Positions 48,579 through 57,491 are shown, numbered from the stretch's first letter. The stretch: 64,000 bases of DNA from Candidatus Thiodiazotropha sp. (ex Monitilora ramsayi) (GCA_025655575.1 JAHXIP010000001.1:124001-188000), one strand, 5' to 3'. The notes: generated from the sequence alone by a model not told the origin. Translations and numbers: made by a program.

Positions 48579-49688
48579 GGTGCGCGAAACCCGATTTTTC
48601 CACCAGCCACCCAGTGATGTGGTGTCATTGCGCAGTTTACTGAAATCGGCCACCGTCGGTTTGCGCAGGAAGATCTCTGCTGCTGCTGTCACCATGCCGG
48701 CGCCCACGGTCGGGTTGAGTGAGGTAAGTGGTGCGGCGAGAAAGGCTGTCAGTACGGTCAGCGGATGTGCGGCGGCAATCAGCGCACCGAGTGCCGATAG
48801 GCCGCCATTGATCAGGACCCAGTCCATGACCAATTGCCAGCCCAGGTCAGGATTACGCTGGAAACCGATAATAAAACCGGTCAGGATCAGTGCCACGATC
48901 ACCCAGGGGATGAGTTTTGGCCACTGGCTGGGCCGCGGCAATTGATCAAGCTGGCGAATGGTTTCAGTTGGCTTGACGGATGGTGACTCCAGGTATCGGG
49001 CGATGCCGTTCATGTGGCCGGCACCGACAACAGCCAGTAGGTTTTCGTGGCCCTTCTCTTCAATTTCTTCCAGCAGGCGTGCAGCCATGTAACGATCGCG
49101 TTCGTCTATCAGGGGAAGATAGAGGTCCTGCCGATTCTCGGCAAACTCTGCAAACGTGGTTTCCAGGATATCCCCTTCCTTCAGGTGCTCAATCTCTGCT
49201 TCGGAGACCTCGTCTTTGGAGAGGATGCCGCCGAGCAGACCGGCGAACAGGCCAAAACGCTTCCACCAGGAGAGATTGCCCGCTACCCGCTTAAGCGTGA
49301 TACTGATTTCCCGGTCGATCAACAGCAGCGGCCGATGAGATTCCTTGGCAATACGGATCGCTTCCCGCTGTTCGGCCCCGGGCTCGATACCGAACTGTTC
49401 AGCCAGCCGCTGTTGGTAGGCACCGAGAGCGAGACTGGCCATCACCATGGCAACTCGCCGCTCTTTCACCACCTTGAGAAGATCCATTTTCGCCAGATCG
49501 TCTGGATTGATGAGTGCGTTGTAACGGCTGGGACAAAGCTCGACTGCGACAGCATCATAGTCACCGGTCGACAGTAACTCGCGGACCTTCTCTGCGCTGA
49601 CACGTGAGACATGTGCGGTACCCAATAGGGTGACCCGACTGTCTCCGATGACTATTTCCCGCTGTGGTTCCTGGGCATTTTGCGACAT
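48492..49688 (-). CDS. TraB/PrgY family protein
   Basis: 398 residues from ATG 49688; the frame also has TTG 49694. The TraB/GumN-like domain opens with VTLLGTAHVSRVSAEKVRELL and continues with VAVELCPSRYNALI. The second half contains four membrane segments (about residues 255-390). In enterococci, TraB binds pheromone; in other bacteria a protease-like or membrane role is suggested. The substrate is unknown. Its 3' end runs into the cca coding sequence by 87 nt in convergent orientation. Confidence 0.85.
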   Translation of the reverse strand: MSQNAQEPQREIVIGDSRVTLLGTAHVSRVSAEKVRELLSTGDYDAVAVELCPSRYNALINPDDLAKMDLLKVVKERRVAMVMASLALGAYQQRLAEQFGIEPGAEQREAIRIAKESHRPLLLIDREISITLKRVAGNLSWWKRFGLFAGLLGGILSKDEVSEAEIEHLKEGDILETTFAEFAENRQDLYLPLIDERDRYMAARLLEEIEEKGHENLLAVVGAGHMNGIARYLESPSVKPTETIRQLDQLPRPSQWPKLIPWVIVALILTGFIIGFQRNPDLGWQLVMDWVLINGGLSALGALIAAAHPLTVLTAFLAAPLTSLNPTVGAGMVTAAAEIFLRKPTVADFSKLRNDTTSLGGWWKNRVSRTLLVFFLSTLGSAVGTYVAGFRIFDRLTG

Positions 49689-49908
49689 ATTCAATGGTTC
49701 AGTGGACGAAAGGCGTGCATTCTAGCAGTGAAAACCAGAGAGAATATGCAAAAAAATAACAATATTGAAAAATATTACTTCAGATAAACTTACTGTTGTT
49801 GAGATTTAGGTAGAATTGGTCTTCCGGTCGGACGCGTTTATCAGACTAAGTATATTCTGATTATACAACCTTGTTGTCCCGCCATTTTTGTATGAGAGCT
49901 TTAGTAAT

Positions 49909-50517
49909 ATGGATAAAAATATCGTTTGGCACAGTGCAACGGTAACCCGTGAGCGTCGCGAAAAGCAGAACAAGCATCGGGCTAAACTGCTCTGGTTTAC
50001 CGGTCTCTCAGGCTCAGGGAAATCTACGCTGGCACATGCGCTTGAGGAAGAACTGCACCAGAGAGGCTGCCGGACTTACGTTTTCGATGGAGATAATGTC
50101 CGCCACGGACTCTGTGGAGATTTGGGATTTACTGTCGAGGACCGCACAGAGAATATTCGTCGAATCGGTGAGATGGCCAAGCTTTTCGTGGATGCGGGAG
50201 TTATCGCACTAACTGCATTTATCTCACCTATTCGGGAGGACAGGGACAGGGCTCGCGGCCTTTTTCCCCACGGGGATTTTATCGAGGTCTATGTAAAATG
50301 TTCGCTTGAGGCTTGTGAGGAGCGTGATGTGAAGGGGCTCTACAAGAAGGCCCGCGCTGGGGAGATTCCACATTTTACAGGCATCTCATCACCCTACGAG
50401 GCGCCGAATAATCCTGAAATCGTGATCGACACGGAAAACCGAAGTGTGGAAGTGTGTGTGGCCTCGATACTGGAGGCCCTGGAACAGAGAGGTGTGATAC
50501 CCACCAATGTGGTTTAG
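49909..50517 (+). CDS. cysC: Adenylylsulfate kinase (APS kinase)
   Basis: 202 residues from ATG 49909; the frame also opens at TTG 49888. It phosphorylates APS to PAPS for sulfate assimilation or sulfation. The N-terminus has NIVWHSATVTRE. The P-loop is GLSGSGKSTLAHAL, followed by DGDNVRHGLCGDLGF and ISPIREDRDRAR. The gene is not next to cysD or cysN here, so the pathway may be spread over the genome. The 220-nt upstream region is A/T-rich. Confidence 0.95.
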   Translation: MDKNIVWHSATVTRERREKQNKHRAKLLWFTGLSGSGKSTLAHALEEELHQRGCRTYVFDGDNVRHGLCGDLGFTVEDRTENIRRIGEMAKLFVDAGVIALTAFISPIREDRDRARGLFPHGDFIEVYVKCSLEACEERDVKGLYKKARAGEIPHFTGISSPYEAPNNPEIVIDTENRSVEVCVASILEALEQRGVIPTNVV

Positions 50518-50559
50518 CATTGGTTCCAGGTATTTAGTGAAGAGGGAAAGGATCCGGCA

Positions 50560-50958
50560 ATGGTCAGAAATGTAATCCTTATCGTGGCTGTAACGGCGCT
50601 GCTGATGGGCTGTCAGACACTCAGTGAGCGAAAACAGTCCGACGCTTTACAGGAAATTTTACGAAGCTACGAAGCCATGATCCGCTGGGGCTCCGTGGAA
50701 CAGGCGAAGGGATTTCTTCGGCCAGGTCAGGCCGGGGAAGTCGAGGCCACAACACCCGAAAATGTGCGTGTGACTCAATATGAAGTGGTACAGGGGCCGG
50801 CAATGCTGGATTCGAGCCGGGCTATGCAGACCGCACTGATTCAGTATGTCTTTGAAGAGAGCCAGATCGTCAAGGAAATGATGAATCGGCAGACCTGGGA
50901 GTATGATCAGGAGTCTGAGCGTTGGTTTCTGGTTACCCCTCTGCCCGTTTTTAAATAG
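50560..50958 (+). CDS. Putative lipoprotein
   Basis: 132 residues. The signal peptide NVILIVAVTALLMGC has a lipobox LMGC with Cys18. The mature part QTLSERKQSDALQEILRSYEAMIRW looks helical, then a beta-rich C-terminus (WEYDQESERWFLVTPLPVF) resembles other small proteobacterial envelope lipoproteins. The function is unknown. It ends 3 nt before the AI-2E transporter start, so it is co-translated with it. Confidence 0.75.
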   Translation: MVRNVILIVAVTALLMGCQTLSERKQSDALQEILRSYEAMIRWGSVEQAKGFLRPGQAGEVEATTPENVRVTQYEVVQGPAMLDSSRAMQTALIQYVFEESQIVKEMMNRQTWEYDQESERWFLVTPLPVFK

Positions 50959-50961
50959 CCT

Positions 50962-51993
50962 ATGAGTACAGTTAAATTACAAGCCACACCGGCGGTTCAC
51001 TTCCTCCTCGCCTTAGCAGCCTTTGTGGTGATCGTCGCCGGTATGCGAGCGGCGGATGCCCTGCTGGTGCCTTTTCTGCTTTCCCTCTTTATTGCGGTTA
51101 TTGCGGCCCCGCCACTTTTCTTTCTTAAAGAGCGAGGTGTACCAGCTGGGTTGGCCATGCTGGCGGTGATCGCCATGATCATCGTATTTGGCATGCTCAT
51201 CGGTTGGATGATCGGAGGCTCGCTCAACGATTTCACCAAGAATCTGCCGCAATATCAGGAACGTCTCTCAGCCCAGAGTGGGCGTGTGGTGACATGGTTG
51301 CAGACACAGGGACTCGAATTCGACCAGGAGGCGCTTACCAGTTTCATTAATCCAGGCAAGGCTATGGGAATGGCAGGTCAGGTGATTACGGGTCTCGGCA
51401 ATGTCCTCACACAGGCCTTGCTCATCCTTATCACAGTCATCTTCATGTTGGTGGAAGCATCGGCATTTCAGGGAAAAATCCAGGCGATCTCTGACGACCC
51501 TGACGTTTCGCTTGCCAGGGTCAAAGCCATCACGCAGAGCATCAAGCGCTATATGATGATAAAGACCAGCACCAGTTTGTTGACCGGTGTATTGGTTACC
51601 TTGTGGTTATGGATTCTTGGTGTGGACTATCCGGTGCTCTGGGGGGTATTGGCCTTTCTGTTTAACTATGTGCCCAATATCGGCTCCATCATTGCTGCTG
51701 TGCCTGCCGTTTTGCTCGCCGTTGTGCAAACGGGTGTATCGACTGCCCTTTGGGTAGCTGTCGGTTATCTGGTTGTGAATAATCTGGTTGGCAATATGAT
51801 TGAGCCCCGCTACATGGGAAAGGGACTGGGACTTTCGCCCCTGGTTGTTTTTATCTCTTTGGTATTTTGGGGCTGGGTGCTCGGGCCAGTGGGGATGTTT
51901 CTTTCTGTGCCCTTGACAATGACCCTGAAGATTTTTCTCGACGGTTATGAGTCGAGCAGCTCTATTGGCCATCTGTTGGGTGCAAAAGAGTGA
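50962..51993 (+). CDS. AI-2E family (PerM/TqsA-like) transporter
   Basis: 343 residues with eight predicted membrane segments. The family signature regions are present, for example FNYVPNIGSIIAAVPAVLLA (about residues 230-250) and NNLVGNMIEPRYMGKGLGLSPLVVFISL. Members export AI-2 in E. coli (TqsA), but most have other, unknown substrates, so the AI-2 link is by family name only. It follows the lipoprotein gene with a 3-nt gap. Confidence 0.88.
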   Translation: MSTVKLQATPAVHFLLALAAFVVIVAGMRAADALLVPFLLSLFIAVIAAPPLFFLKERGVPAGLAMLAVIAMIIVFGMLIGWMIGGSLNDFTKNLPQYQERLSAQSGRVVTWLQTQGLEFDQEALTSFINPGKAMGMAGQVITGLGNVLTQALLILITVIFMLVEASAFQGKIQAISDDPDVSLARVKAITQSIKRYMMIKTSTSLLTGVLVTLWLWILGVDYPVLWGVLAFLFNYVPNIGSIIAAVPAVLLAVVQTGVSTALWVAVGYLVVNNLVGNMIEPRYMGKGLGLSPLVVFISLVFWGWVLGPVGMFLSVPLTMTLKIFLDGYESSSSIGHLLGAKE

Positions 51994-52062
51994 ATGACGC
52001 CTTTAACTTATCATGGAGGCCTCAACGCCCGCTGAGTGACGAGTGAGAATCACAGCACGTTA

Positions 52063-53322
52063 TTAGGTGCGTAGCAGTGACTCCGCGCGGGTAATTTTCT
52101 CTTCCGCCTTGTCCAGGATCTTAAGGCTGAGTTTCGGCGTCAATTCACCCATCTTAAGCTTTTTCAATGCGGGTACCTGATCAAGAGTGGGTAGATGCGC
52201 CATCTCAGGATGACCAATATGAGTATGCAGTTGGGCGATGATGACAAGATCTGCATAGTCCGCCTCTCTCTCGTGTTCCCTTAGCCAGTTTTCAGCCTCT
52301 TCGGCCACGACGATCAAGTCTTCGATGAATCCCCAATTACGAAGAATGGCACTGCCGATCTTGCCTCGCATATCGGTAATCACCTGCTCCAATTTTTCGC
52401 CATCACCGGCCACTTCCGGAAAGCGTTCGGCGTAACTGAGTATGGCCACACTGCCGATGTCGTGCAGTAGACCGGCAAGTAATGCGTGCTCAGGATTGAA
52501 CTGATCAGATACCCTGGCCAATACGTAACAAACGGCACTGACTTTGACGCTATGTTCCCAAAGCTGTTGCATGTGTTGCTTGAGTACTTTGGAGCGGGTG
52601 TTGAAAAGCTCCCGCAGCGCAAAGGTGAGTACCAGCTTGTGGGTGGTATCAGCACCGAGTCTGATGATTGCTGCAGGGCAAGAGTCCACCGGCGTCACGC
52701 CGGCATAAAGCGGGCTGTTTGCTGCACGAATGAGTTTTGTAGTGATCGCGGGATCAGTCTGGACCACATTTGCCAGGATGCGGGCATTGGTATTCTCGTC
52801 ACGCATGGCGCGGCCGACACGAACCGCAACATCCGGCAGGCTGGGCAGCACCAGCTGGTCATTTTCCAGATCCTCCAGCAGCGCCTTGGAGAGGTTGTTT
52901 TCAGTCACGGTCTGATCAAAGGGTGTGGAATCCGTCGGTAACTCAGTGGCAGTGATGCCTTGTGTATCGCCGCTGACTAGCTCCTCCAGCAGTTTGCCAT
53001 CGATCATCAGATAATCAACGATAGTCAGCGCCTCTACGGTATAGCGGCGGGGGATCAGATTGGCGATGGGATTCGCTGCTTGGGGGACGTCAGCATCGAT
53101 TTCCGAGACGCGTCCATCCGCCGAGGTGAGTTGCAGCGTGCCACTGAGCAGATAGAGGCTGAAGTGGGAGGCATCACCCTCCTGTATCAGCGTCGAACCC
53201 TTGCCAGCTGAATGAATATGCAGCGAGCTGGCGAGTAGTTCCCGTTGAATATCATCCAGCCGGTCGAGGGGTTTGAAGTGTTTGAGCGTGTCCGGGCTTG
53301 GATGGTTGAGTTGGTCATTCAT
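52063..53322 (-). CDS. Cyclic-nucleotide-binding domain fused to HDOD domain
   Basis: 419 residues. The N-terminal about 120 residues are a cNMP-binding (cupin-like) domain, with GSTLIQEGDASHFSLYLLSGTLQL. The HDOD domain covers about 150-390: LPSLPDVAVRVGRAM, VVQTDPAITTKLIRAANSPLYAG and GLLHDIGSVAILSYAE. No HTH is visible, so it probably signals through protein contact. It follows the class 1B pyrD at 19 nt on the same strand. Confidence 0.88.
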   Translation of the reverse strand: MNDQLNHPSPDTLKHFKPLDRLDDIQRELLASSLHIHSAGKGSTLIQEGDASHFSLYLLSGTLQLTSADGRVSEIDADVPQAANPIANLIPRRYTVEALTIVDYLMIDGKLLEELVSGDTQGITATELPTDSTPFDQTVTENNLSKALLEDLENDQLVLPSLPDVAVRVGRAMRDENTNARILANVVQTDPAITTKLIRAANSPLYAGVTPVDSCPAAIIRLGADTTHKLVLTFALRELFNTRSKVLKQHMQQLWEHSVKVSAVCYVLARVSDQFNPEHALLAGLLHDIGSVAILSYAERFPEVAGDGEKLEQVITDMRGKIGSAILRNWGFIEDLIVVAEEAENWLREHEREADYADLVIIAQLHTHIGHPEMAHLPTLDQVPALKKLKMGELTPKLSLKILDKAEEKITRAESLLRT

Positions 53323-53341
53323 ATCTCAGTTTCCCTTTGAG

Positions 53342-54307
53342 TCAGCAACCGCAACGCACAGGAGAGGGTTGATGGAGTTGCAGCGTGCCCACCAGCCGGT
53401 CAATCGATGGCAGGTCATGCCGCTGCAGATAATCCAGAATCCCCGCATTAATCTTTTTGCAGACCAGTGGGTCGTAGAAGAGTCCAGTACCTATGCCGAT
53501 CGCGCTGGCACCGGCGATGATGAACTCCAGGGCATCCTCTGCGGTGGTGATGCCCCCCTGGCCTATGATGGGTATGTTGTGCTCTCGACACACTTGGTAA
53601 ACCTGATGGACCTTAAGCAGGGCGACGGGTTTGATAGCCGGGCCGGAGAGACCACCCTGATTGTTGCCGATCACAGGTACTCTACTCTCGATATCTACAG
53701 CCATTCCCATCAATGTGTTGATGACTGAGAAAGCATCACTGCCAGCCTCAATACAGCCTTGGGCATTACCCGCTATATCGGTCTGGTTGGGCGAGAGTTT
53801 TGTGATCAGCGGCTTTCGGGTGGCTTTGCGGCATGCCTCGACCACCCGTGCCGACATGGCGGGGTCGTTGCCAAAGGCGACACCTCCCTCCTTGACATTG
53901 GGGCAGGAGATATTGATCTCGATGGCATCGATGGGGGAGTCATCGAAACGCCGGGTGACCTCGTAGTACTCCTCCACACTGGAACCGGAGACATTGGCGA
54001 TGAAGCGTGTTTCACTGAAGTCGAGAGTCGGCAGAATCTCGCTGACAACCTTGTCGACCCCCGGGTTCTGCAAGCCGATAGCATTGAGCATGCCATCCGG
54101 CGTCTCGTAGACCCGGTGAGGACGATTGCCCATGCGAGGCTCCAGTGTCGTGCCTTTGAGACAGACGGCGCCGGTATCCCGGTTGCTAAAACCATTGACC
54201 CGCGTGTACTCTTCGCCGAAGCCGACGCAGCCGGATAGGAGTACGATCGGTGTGTTAAAAGTCATACCGCAAAATTCGGTATGCAGGGGTGAGGGGTTAT
54301 TACTCAT
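53342..54307 (-). CDS. pyrD: Dihydroorotate dehydrogenase, class 1 (1B-like)
   Basis: 321 residues. The class 1 pattern is clear: the catalytic Cys135 in INISCPNVKEGG replaces the Ser of class 2. FMN-binding blocks follow, with ITKLSPNQTDIAG and GQGGITTAEDALEFI. There is no N-terminal membrane-binding extension, unlike the class 2 quinone-linked enzyme of most Gammaproteobacteria. Class 1B enzymes pair with PyrK (an Fe-S flavoprotein); none is in the window. The start lies only 34 nt from the divergent trmL start. Confidence 0.88.
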   Translation of the reverse strand: MSNNPSPLHTEFCGMTFNTPIVLLSGCVGFGEEYTRVNGFSNRDTGAVCLKGTTLEPRMGNRPHRVYETPDGMLNAIGLQNPGVDKVVSEILPTLDFSETRFIANVSGSSVEEYYEVTRRFDDSPIDAIEINISCPNVKEGGVAFGNDPAMSARVVEACRKATRKPLITKLSPNQTDIAGNAQGCIEAGSDAFSVINTLMGMAVDIESRVPVIGNNQGGLSGPAIKPVALLKVHQVYQVCREHNIPIIGQGGITTAEDALEFIIAGASAIGIGTGLFYDPLVCKKINAGILDYLQRHDLPSIDRLVGTLQLHQPSPVRCGC

Positions 54308-54341
54308 GAAATCTAAAATTTTCTCCTGCCAGGTGTAAGGG

Positions 54342-54806
54342 ATGTTTCATATTGTGCTCTATGAACCCGAGATCCCACCCAATACGGGTAACATCATACG
54401 CCTCAGCGCCAATAGTGGCAGCAAATTGCATCTGATTCATCCCCTAGGGTTCGAACTGGACGACAAGCGACTGCGGCGTGCCGGTCTCGATTATCACGAA
54501 TGGGCCGAGGTGCAGGAGCACAGCTCCCTCGATGCCTTTGTGGATAAGGTGAGGCCGACCTCTCTTTATGCCTGCACAACCCGCGCTCAACGACTCTATT
54601 CCAACGTGGCTTACCAACCGGGGGATGCCCTTTTGTTTGGGCCGGAGACCCGTGGATTACCACAATCATTTCTGGATCAGCTGCCGCAGGAGCAGTGGCT
54701 TCGTATACCGATGTTACCCGATAGCCGTAGTCTTAATCTTTCCAATGCGGCCGCTTTGATTCTCTACGAGGCTTGGCGTCAGCAAGGCTTCGATGGCGCG
54801 ACATAG
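54342..54806 (+). CDS. trmL: tRNA (cytidine(34)-2'-O)-methyltransferase TrmL
   Basis: 154 residues, the size of the minimal SPOUT methyltransferases. It 2'-O-methylates the wobble base of two tRNA-Leu species. Signatures are FHIVLYEPEIPPNTGNIIRL and the knot region LLFGPETRGLP with the SAM-binding IPMLPDSRSLNLSNAAALI. It is convergent with gpsA at 34 nt. Confidence 0.96.
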   Translation: MFHIVLYEPEIPPNTGNIIRLSANSGSKLHLIHPLGFELDDKRLRRAGLDYHEWAEVQEHSSLDAFVDKVRPTSLYACTTRAQRLYSNVAYQPGDALLFGPETRGLPQSFLDQLPQEQWLRIPMLPDSRSLNLSNAAALILYEAWRQQGFDGAT

Positions 54807-54840
54807 CGCCAGCTTATGCCGGCGATGCAGTGTCTTGGTT

Positions 54841-55851
54841 TTACAGCCCTTCCGGTTTTTGGCTTCTTTCCAGAAGATTGTGGACGGCCGCTTTGGGGTC
54901 CAGGTTTTCGTAAAGTACCTTGTAGACTTGCTCAGAGATGGGCATTTCTACAGCCTGACGGGTAGCCAGCTTGTAGACCTCCTGCGCGGTATGGACGCCT
55001 TCGACCTCCTGACCGATTCGTTTGCGTGCCGCTTCGATTGAGAGCCCTTCCGCCAGTGCGAGTCCCATACGGCGGTTGCGGGATTGATTGTCTGTGCAGG
55101 TAAGGACCAGATCCCCCAGCCCGGCCAGACCCATGAAGGTCTCGGTTTTTCCTCCCAACTGAATACCCAGGCGCATGATCTCGGTGAGTCCGCGAGTGAT
55201 TAGGGCAGCGCGCGTGTTGGCACCGAAACCGAGTCCGTCAGCAATGCCAGCAGCGATAGCGAGCACGTTCTTGCTGGCGCCACCGACTTGAACGCCGACC
55301 ATGTCATCCGTTGTATAGGCACGAAACCAGGGTGCGTGCAGCAGGTCAGCCATGCGTGTGGCATGCTGTTGTGTCGATGCGGCGACAGTAATGGCCGTCG
55401 GCAGGCAGCGTCCTACCTCCCCGGCGAAAGTGGGGCCGGATATGACAGCCAGATCACTGTTGGGTAGTAACTCCCCTGCGACTTCAGAGAGTAATCGTTG
55501 CGAGCCCGGCTCAAAACCTTTGGTGGCCCAGGCAATGCCTGGGTGTTCGTCCAGAAGGGGTGAGATGGCAGTCAGTACAGATCGAAAGGCGTGGCTGGGC
55601 ACCACAATCAGGATCTCAGTGGCGCCGTTTACCGCAGCTGTTAGATCGGGTTCGGGATGAATGTTCTCTGGGAAGCTGATATCAGGAAGGAATGCCTTGT
55701 TTTCTCGGTCACGAGACAATGCCTGGATCTCTTCTGGCAGATGTCCCCAGAGTCGTACGTCATGCCCATTATGCCCCAGCAGAATGGCAAGCGCCGTTCC
55801 CCAGGAACCTGCCCCGAGTACCGCGATCGCGCTCTTTTCCTGGCCGCTCAC
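54841..55851 (-). CDS. gpsA: Glycerol-3-phosphate dehydrogenase [NAD(P)+]
   Basis: 336 residues. It reduces dihydroxyacetone phosphate to sn-glycerol-3-phosphate for phospholipid synthesis. The Rossmann GxGxxG is GAGSWGTALAILL (about residues 13-25). The catalytic Lys lies in VGGASKNVLAIAAGIADG, and later PISEQVYKVLYENLDP. It begins with GTG 55851, overlapping the secB TAG by one base, an arrangement shared with E. coli (secB-gpsA). Confidence 0.98.
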   Translation of the reverse strand: MSGQEKSAIAVLGAGSWGTALAILLGHNGHDVRLWGHLPEEIQALSRDRENKAFLPDISFPENIHPEPDLTAAVNGATEILIVVPSHAFRSVLTAISPLLDEHPGIAWATKGFEPGSQRLLSEVAGELLPNSDLAVISGPTFAGEVGRCLPTAITVAASTQQHATRMADLLHAPWFRAYTTDDMVGVQVGGASKNVLAIAAGIADGLGFGANTRAALITRGLTEIMRLGIQLGGKTETFMGLAGLGDLVLTCTDNQSRNRRMGLALAEGLSIEAARKRIGQEVEGVHTAQEVYKLATRQAVEMPISEQVYKVLYENLDPKAAVHNLLERSQKPEGL

Positions 55852-56327
55852 TAGTGTGTGGCTTCTGAGCTGCCTTGTGCTTTCTTAGCGAGTTCCTGCT
55901 GATGCTGAGCGTAAAGGGCATCAAAATTGACCGGCTGAAGCACCAGCTGAGGGAAGCTGCCTTTCATGATCAGGTCCGAGAGGACCTCTCTGACATAGGG
56001 AAAGAGCTGGTTGGGGCAGTAAGAGCCGAGCATCGGACCCAGTTCTTGCTCCGAGAAACCGCTGATGGTGAAGATGCCCGCCTCTTTTGCTTCAGCAAGA
56101 TAGGCGGTTTGGTCACCCAATTCAGTCGTGACCGTCACGGTCAGACAGACCTCATAGACACCTTCACTCAAGGTCTGTACTTCTGTGTTGAGATTGACTT
56201 TGGTTTCGGGTTTCCACTCCTGCTGAAAGACAGCGGGTGCGTTCGGCGTCTCGAAGGAGACATCCTTGGTATAGACGCGCTGCATGGCAAATTCGCGTTT
56301 CTGTTCGTCTTGTTTGGCTTCAGTCAT
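55851..56327 (-). CDS. secB: Protein-export chaperone SecB
   Basis: 158 residues. A tetrameric cytosolic chaperone that keeps preproteins unfolded and hands them to SecA. The family pattern is clear: QRVYTKDVSFETPNAPAVFQ near the start, EAGIFTISGFSEQELGPML, and CPNQLFPYVREVLSDLIMKGSFPQL. It lies between the rhodanese (20 nt gap) and gpsA. Confidence 0.98.
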   Translation of the reverse strand: MTEAKQDEQKREFAMQRVYTKDVSFETPNAPAVFQQEWKPETKVNLNTEVQTLSEGVYEVCLTVTVTTELGDQTAYLAEAKEAGIFTISGFSEQELGPMLGSYCPNQLFPYVREVLSDLIMKGSFPQLVLQPVNFDALYAQHQQELAKKAQGSSEATH

Positions 56328-56347
56328 GATGTTTCTCTGTGGGTTGG

Positions 56348-56767
56348 CTATTTTTTACGCGTGATCGGCAGGTTGGCATTCTGCCAGGCAAGGATGCCGC
56401 CTTTGAGATTGTAGACCTGCTCGAAGCCGGACTTTTTCAATTGTTGGCAGGCCGCCGAAGATTGGGCGCCAGATCGGCAGCTGATGATAATCGGCTTGTC
56501 TTTGTGTTTGTTGAGCGTACTGATCTGATTGTTGAAGCCGTTGCTGGGAATGTTGATGGCATTGATGATGTGGCCTTTGTGAAAATCTGCAGACGGCCTC
56601 ACATCCACAACCACCGCTTGCTGGTGATTGATCATTTCGGTGGCCGCTGCCGGATCTACCGCCCCCTTGTCGCCCAGCGCCAGGGTGTAGATCAGATAGG
56701 CTGCGATCAGAACAAAGGCTGTCACAAGGATCCAGTGGTTCATCGTGAATTCGATGAGTTGTTGCAT
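56348..56767 (-). CDS. Membrane-anchored rhodanese (YibN-like)
   Basis: 139 residues. A single N-terminal membrane segment (about residues 11-31, WILVTAFVLIAAYLIYTLAL) anchors a single rhodanese domain. The active-site loop is IISCRSGAQS with the persulfide-forming C97. The order yibN-(grxC)-secB-gpsA is that of E. coli; the glutaredoxin gene grxC is missing here. It may move sulfane sulfur; the substrate is unknown. The ArsR gene with BigR/SqrR-like cysteines lies 189 nt upstream. Confidence 0.88.
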   Translation of the reverse strand: MQQLIEFTMNHWILVTAFVLIAAYLIYTLALGDKGAVDPAAATEMINHQQAVVVDVRPSADFHKGHIINAINIPSNGFNNQISTLNKHKDKPIIISCRSGAQSSAACQQLKKSGFEQVYNLKGGILAWQNANLPITRKK

Positions 56768-56956
56768 TCGGTGCCTCTTGAAAAGGGTGATTTTTTGCAG
56801 GGGGAGAGTGTATACCAGGAGGCTGGGCGGGTTAAGAGCTGAAATGGAATGTTTGAATAAAGACAGGACAAACCATGTCTACCTGTATAGGCAGACAGGC
56901 CTGTCGTCCATTCTGTCAGAAGTCGGCAGGAGCCGCCGTATTTTCATGGTGGCAGA

Positions 56957-57313
56957 TCAATGACTGCAGAACACCTCACGCATCATGCCGATCAGTCTCA
57001 GTGTGCGAAAATCGCTGACCCGGTAATAGACCCGGTTGGCATCCTTACGCGAGGCGAGTATACCCTTGTCGCGGAGGATGGCGAGATGTTGTGAGATATT
57101 ACTCTGCGATGTACCGACCTGCTCGACGATCTCCTGCACACTGACTTCCTGTCCTCCCAGGGTGCAAAGTATCTTCAACCTTAATGGGTGTGACATGGCT
57201 TTGAGGGAACGTGAAGCGCGATCCACGTCATCGTCAGACGCAAACAGGTTTTCCATGCCTTGCGTCTCTTCGATCGTCAACGGTTGAGTGCTCTTGCCGA
57301 ATTTGTTTTCCAT
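56957..57313 (-). CDS. ArsR-family regulator, BigR/SqrR-like
   Basis: 118 residues from ATG 57313 (GTG 57319 is an alternative). A winged-helix ArsR fold: SLKAMSHPLRLKILCTLGGQEVS, then the recognition part TSQSNISQHLAILRDKG. Exactly two cysteines are present, C50 at the end of the helix in RLKILCTL and C116 in the last helix, MREVFCSH. This matches the dithiol pair of the sulfide/persulfide sensors BigR and SqrR. The arsenic-type metal site ELCVCDL is absent. A sulfur- or redox-sensing repressor is the best inference, and the neighbouring rhodanese supports it. A dyad just upstream (57337-57359) may be its operator. Confidence 0.82.
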   Translation of the reverse strand: MENKFGKSTQPLTIEETQGMENLFASDDDVDRASRSLKAMSHPLRLKILCTLGGQEVSVQEIVEQVGTSQSNISQHLAILRDKGILASRKDANRVYYRVSDFRTLRLIGMMREVFCSH

Positions 57314-57336
57314 AAACACAGCCTTTTAATAGTATC

Positions 57337-57359
57337 TAATACAATAATACGCTGTATTA
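57337..57359. promoter_or_regulatory. Candidate ArsR operator dyad
   Basis: TAATACA (57337-57343) and TGTATTA (57353-57359) are perfect 7-bp inverted arms with a 9-bp spacer, 24 nt before the ArsR ATG. The place and symmetry suit an autoregulatory operator of an ArsR dimer. Binding is not shown. Confidence 0.55.
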
Positions 57360-57477
57360 TGGGTTAAAGAGAACCCTTTTTTATACTCAGGTTTTCCCTA
57401 ATGCCGCCTTGTGATTGTATACCCCATATAGCACCTGGTTTCTGGCCTGTTGCCAGCAATGATGATTTAATGCGCAA

Positions 57478-57491
57478 TTGATCCAGATCAA
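57478..57491. promoter_or_regulatory. FNR/ANR-type binding site upstream of gpmI
   Basis: TTGATCCAGATCAA is a perfect match to TTGAT-N4-ATCAA. Its centre is about 40 nt before a TACAAA hexamer (57512-57517) plus start region, consistent with a class II activator site. FNR/ANR would then induce gpmI under low oxygen. Confidence 0.75.
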
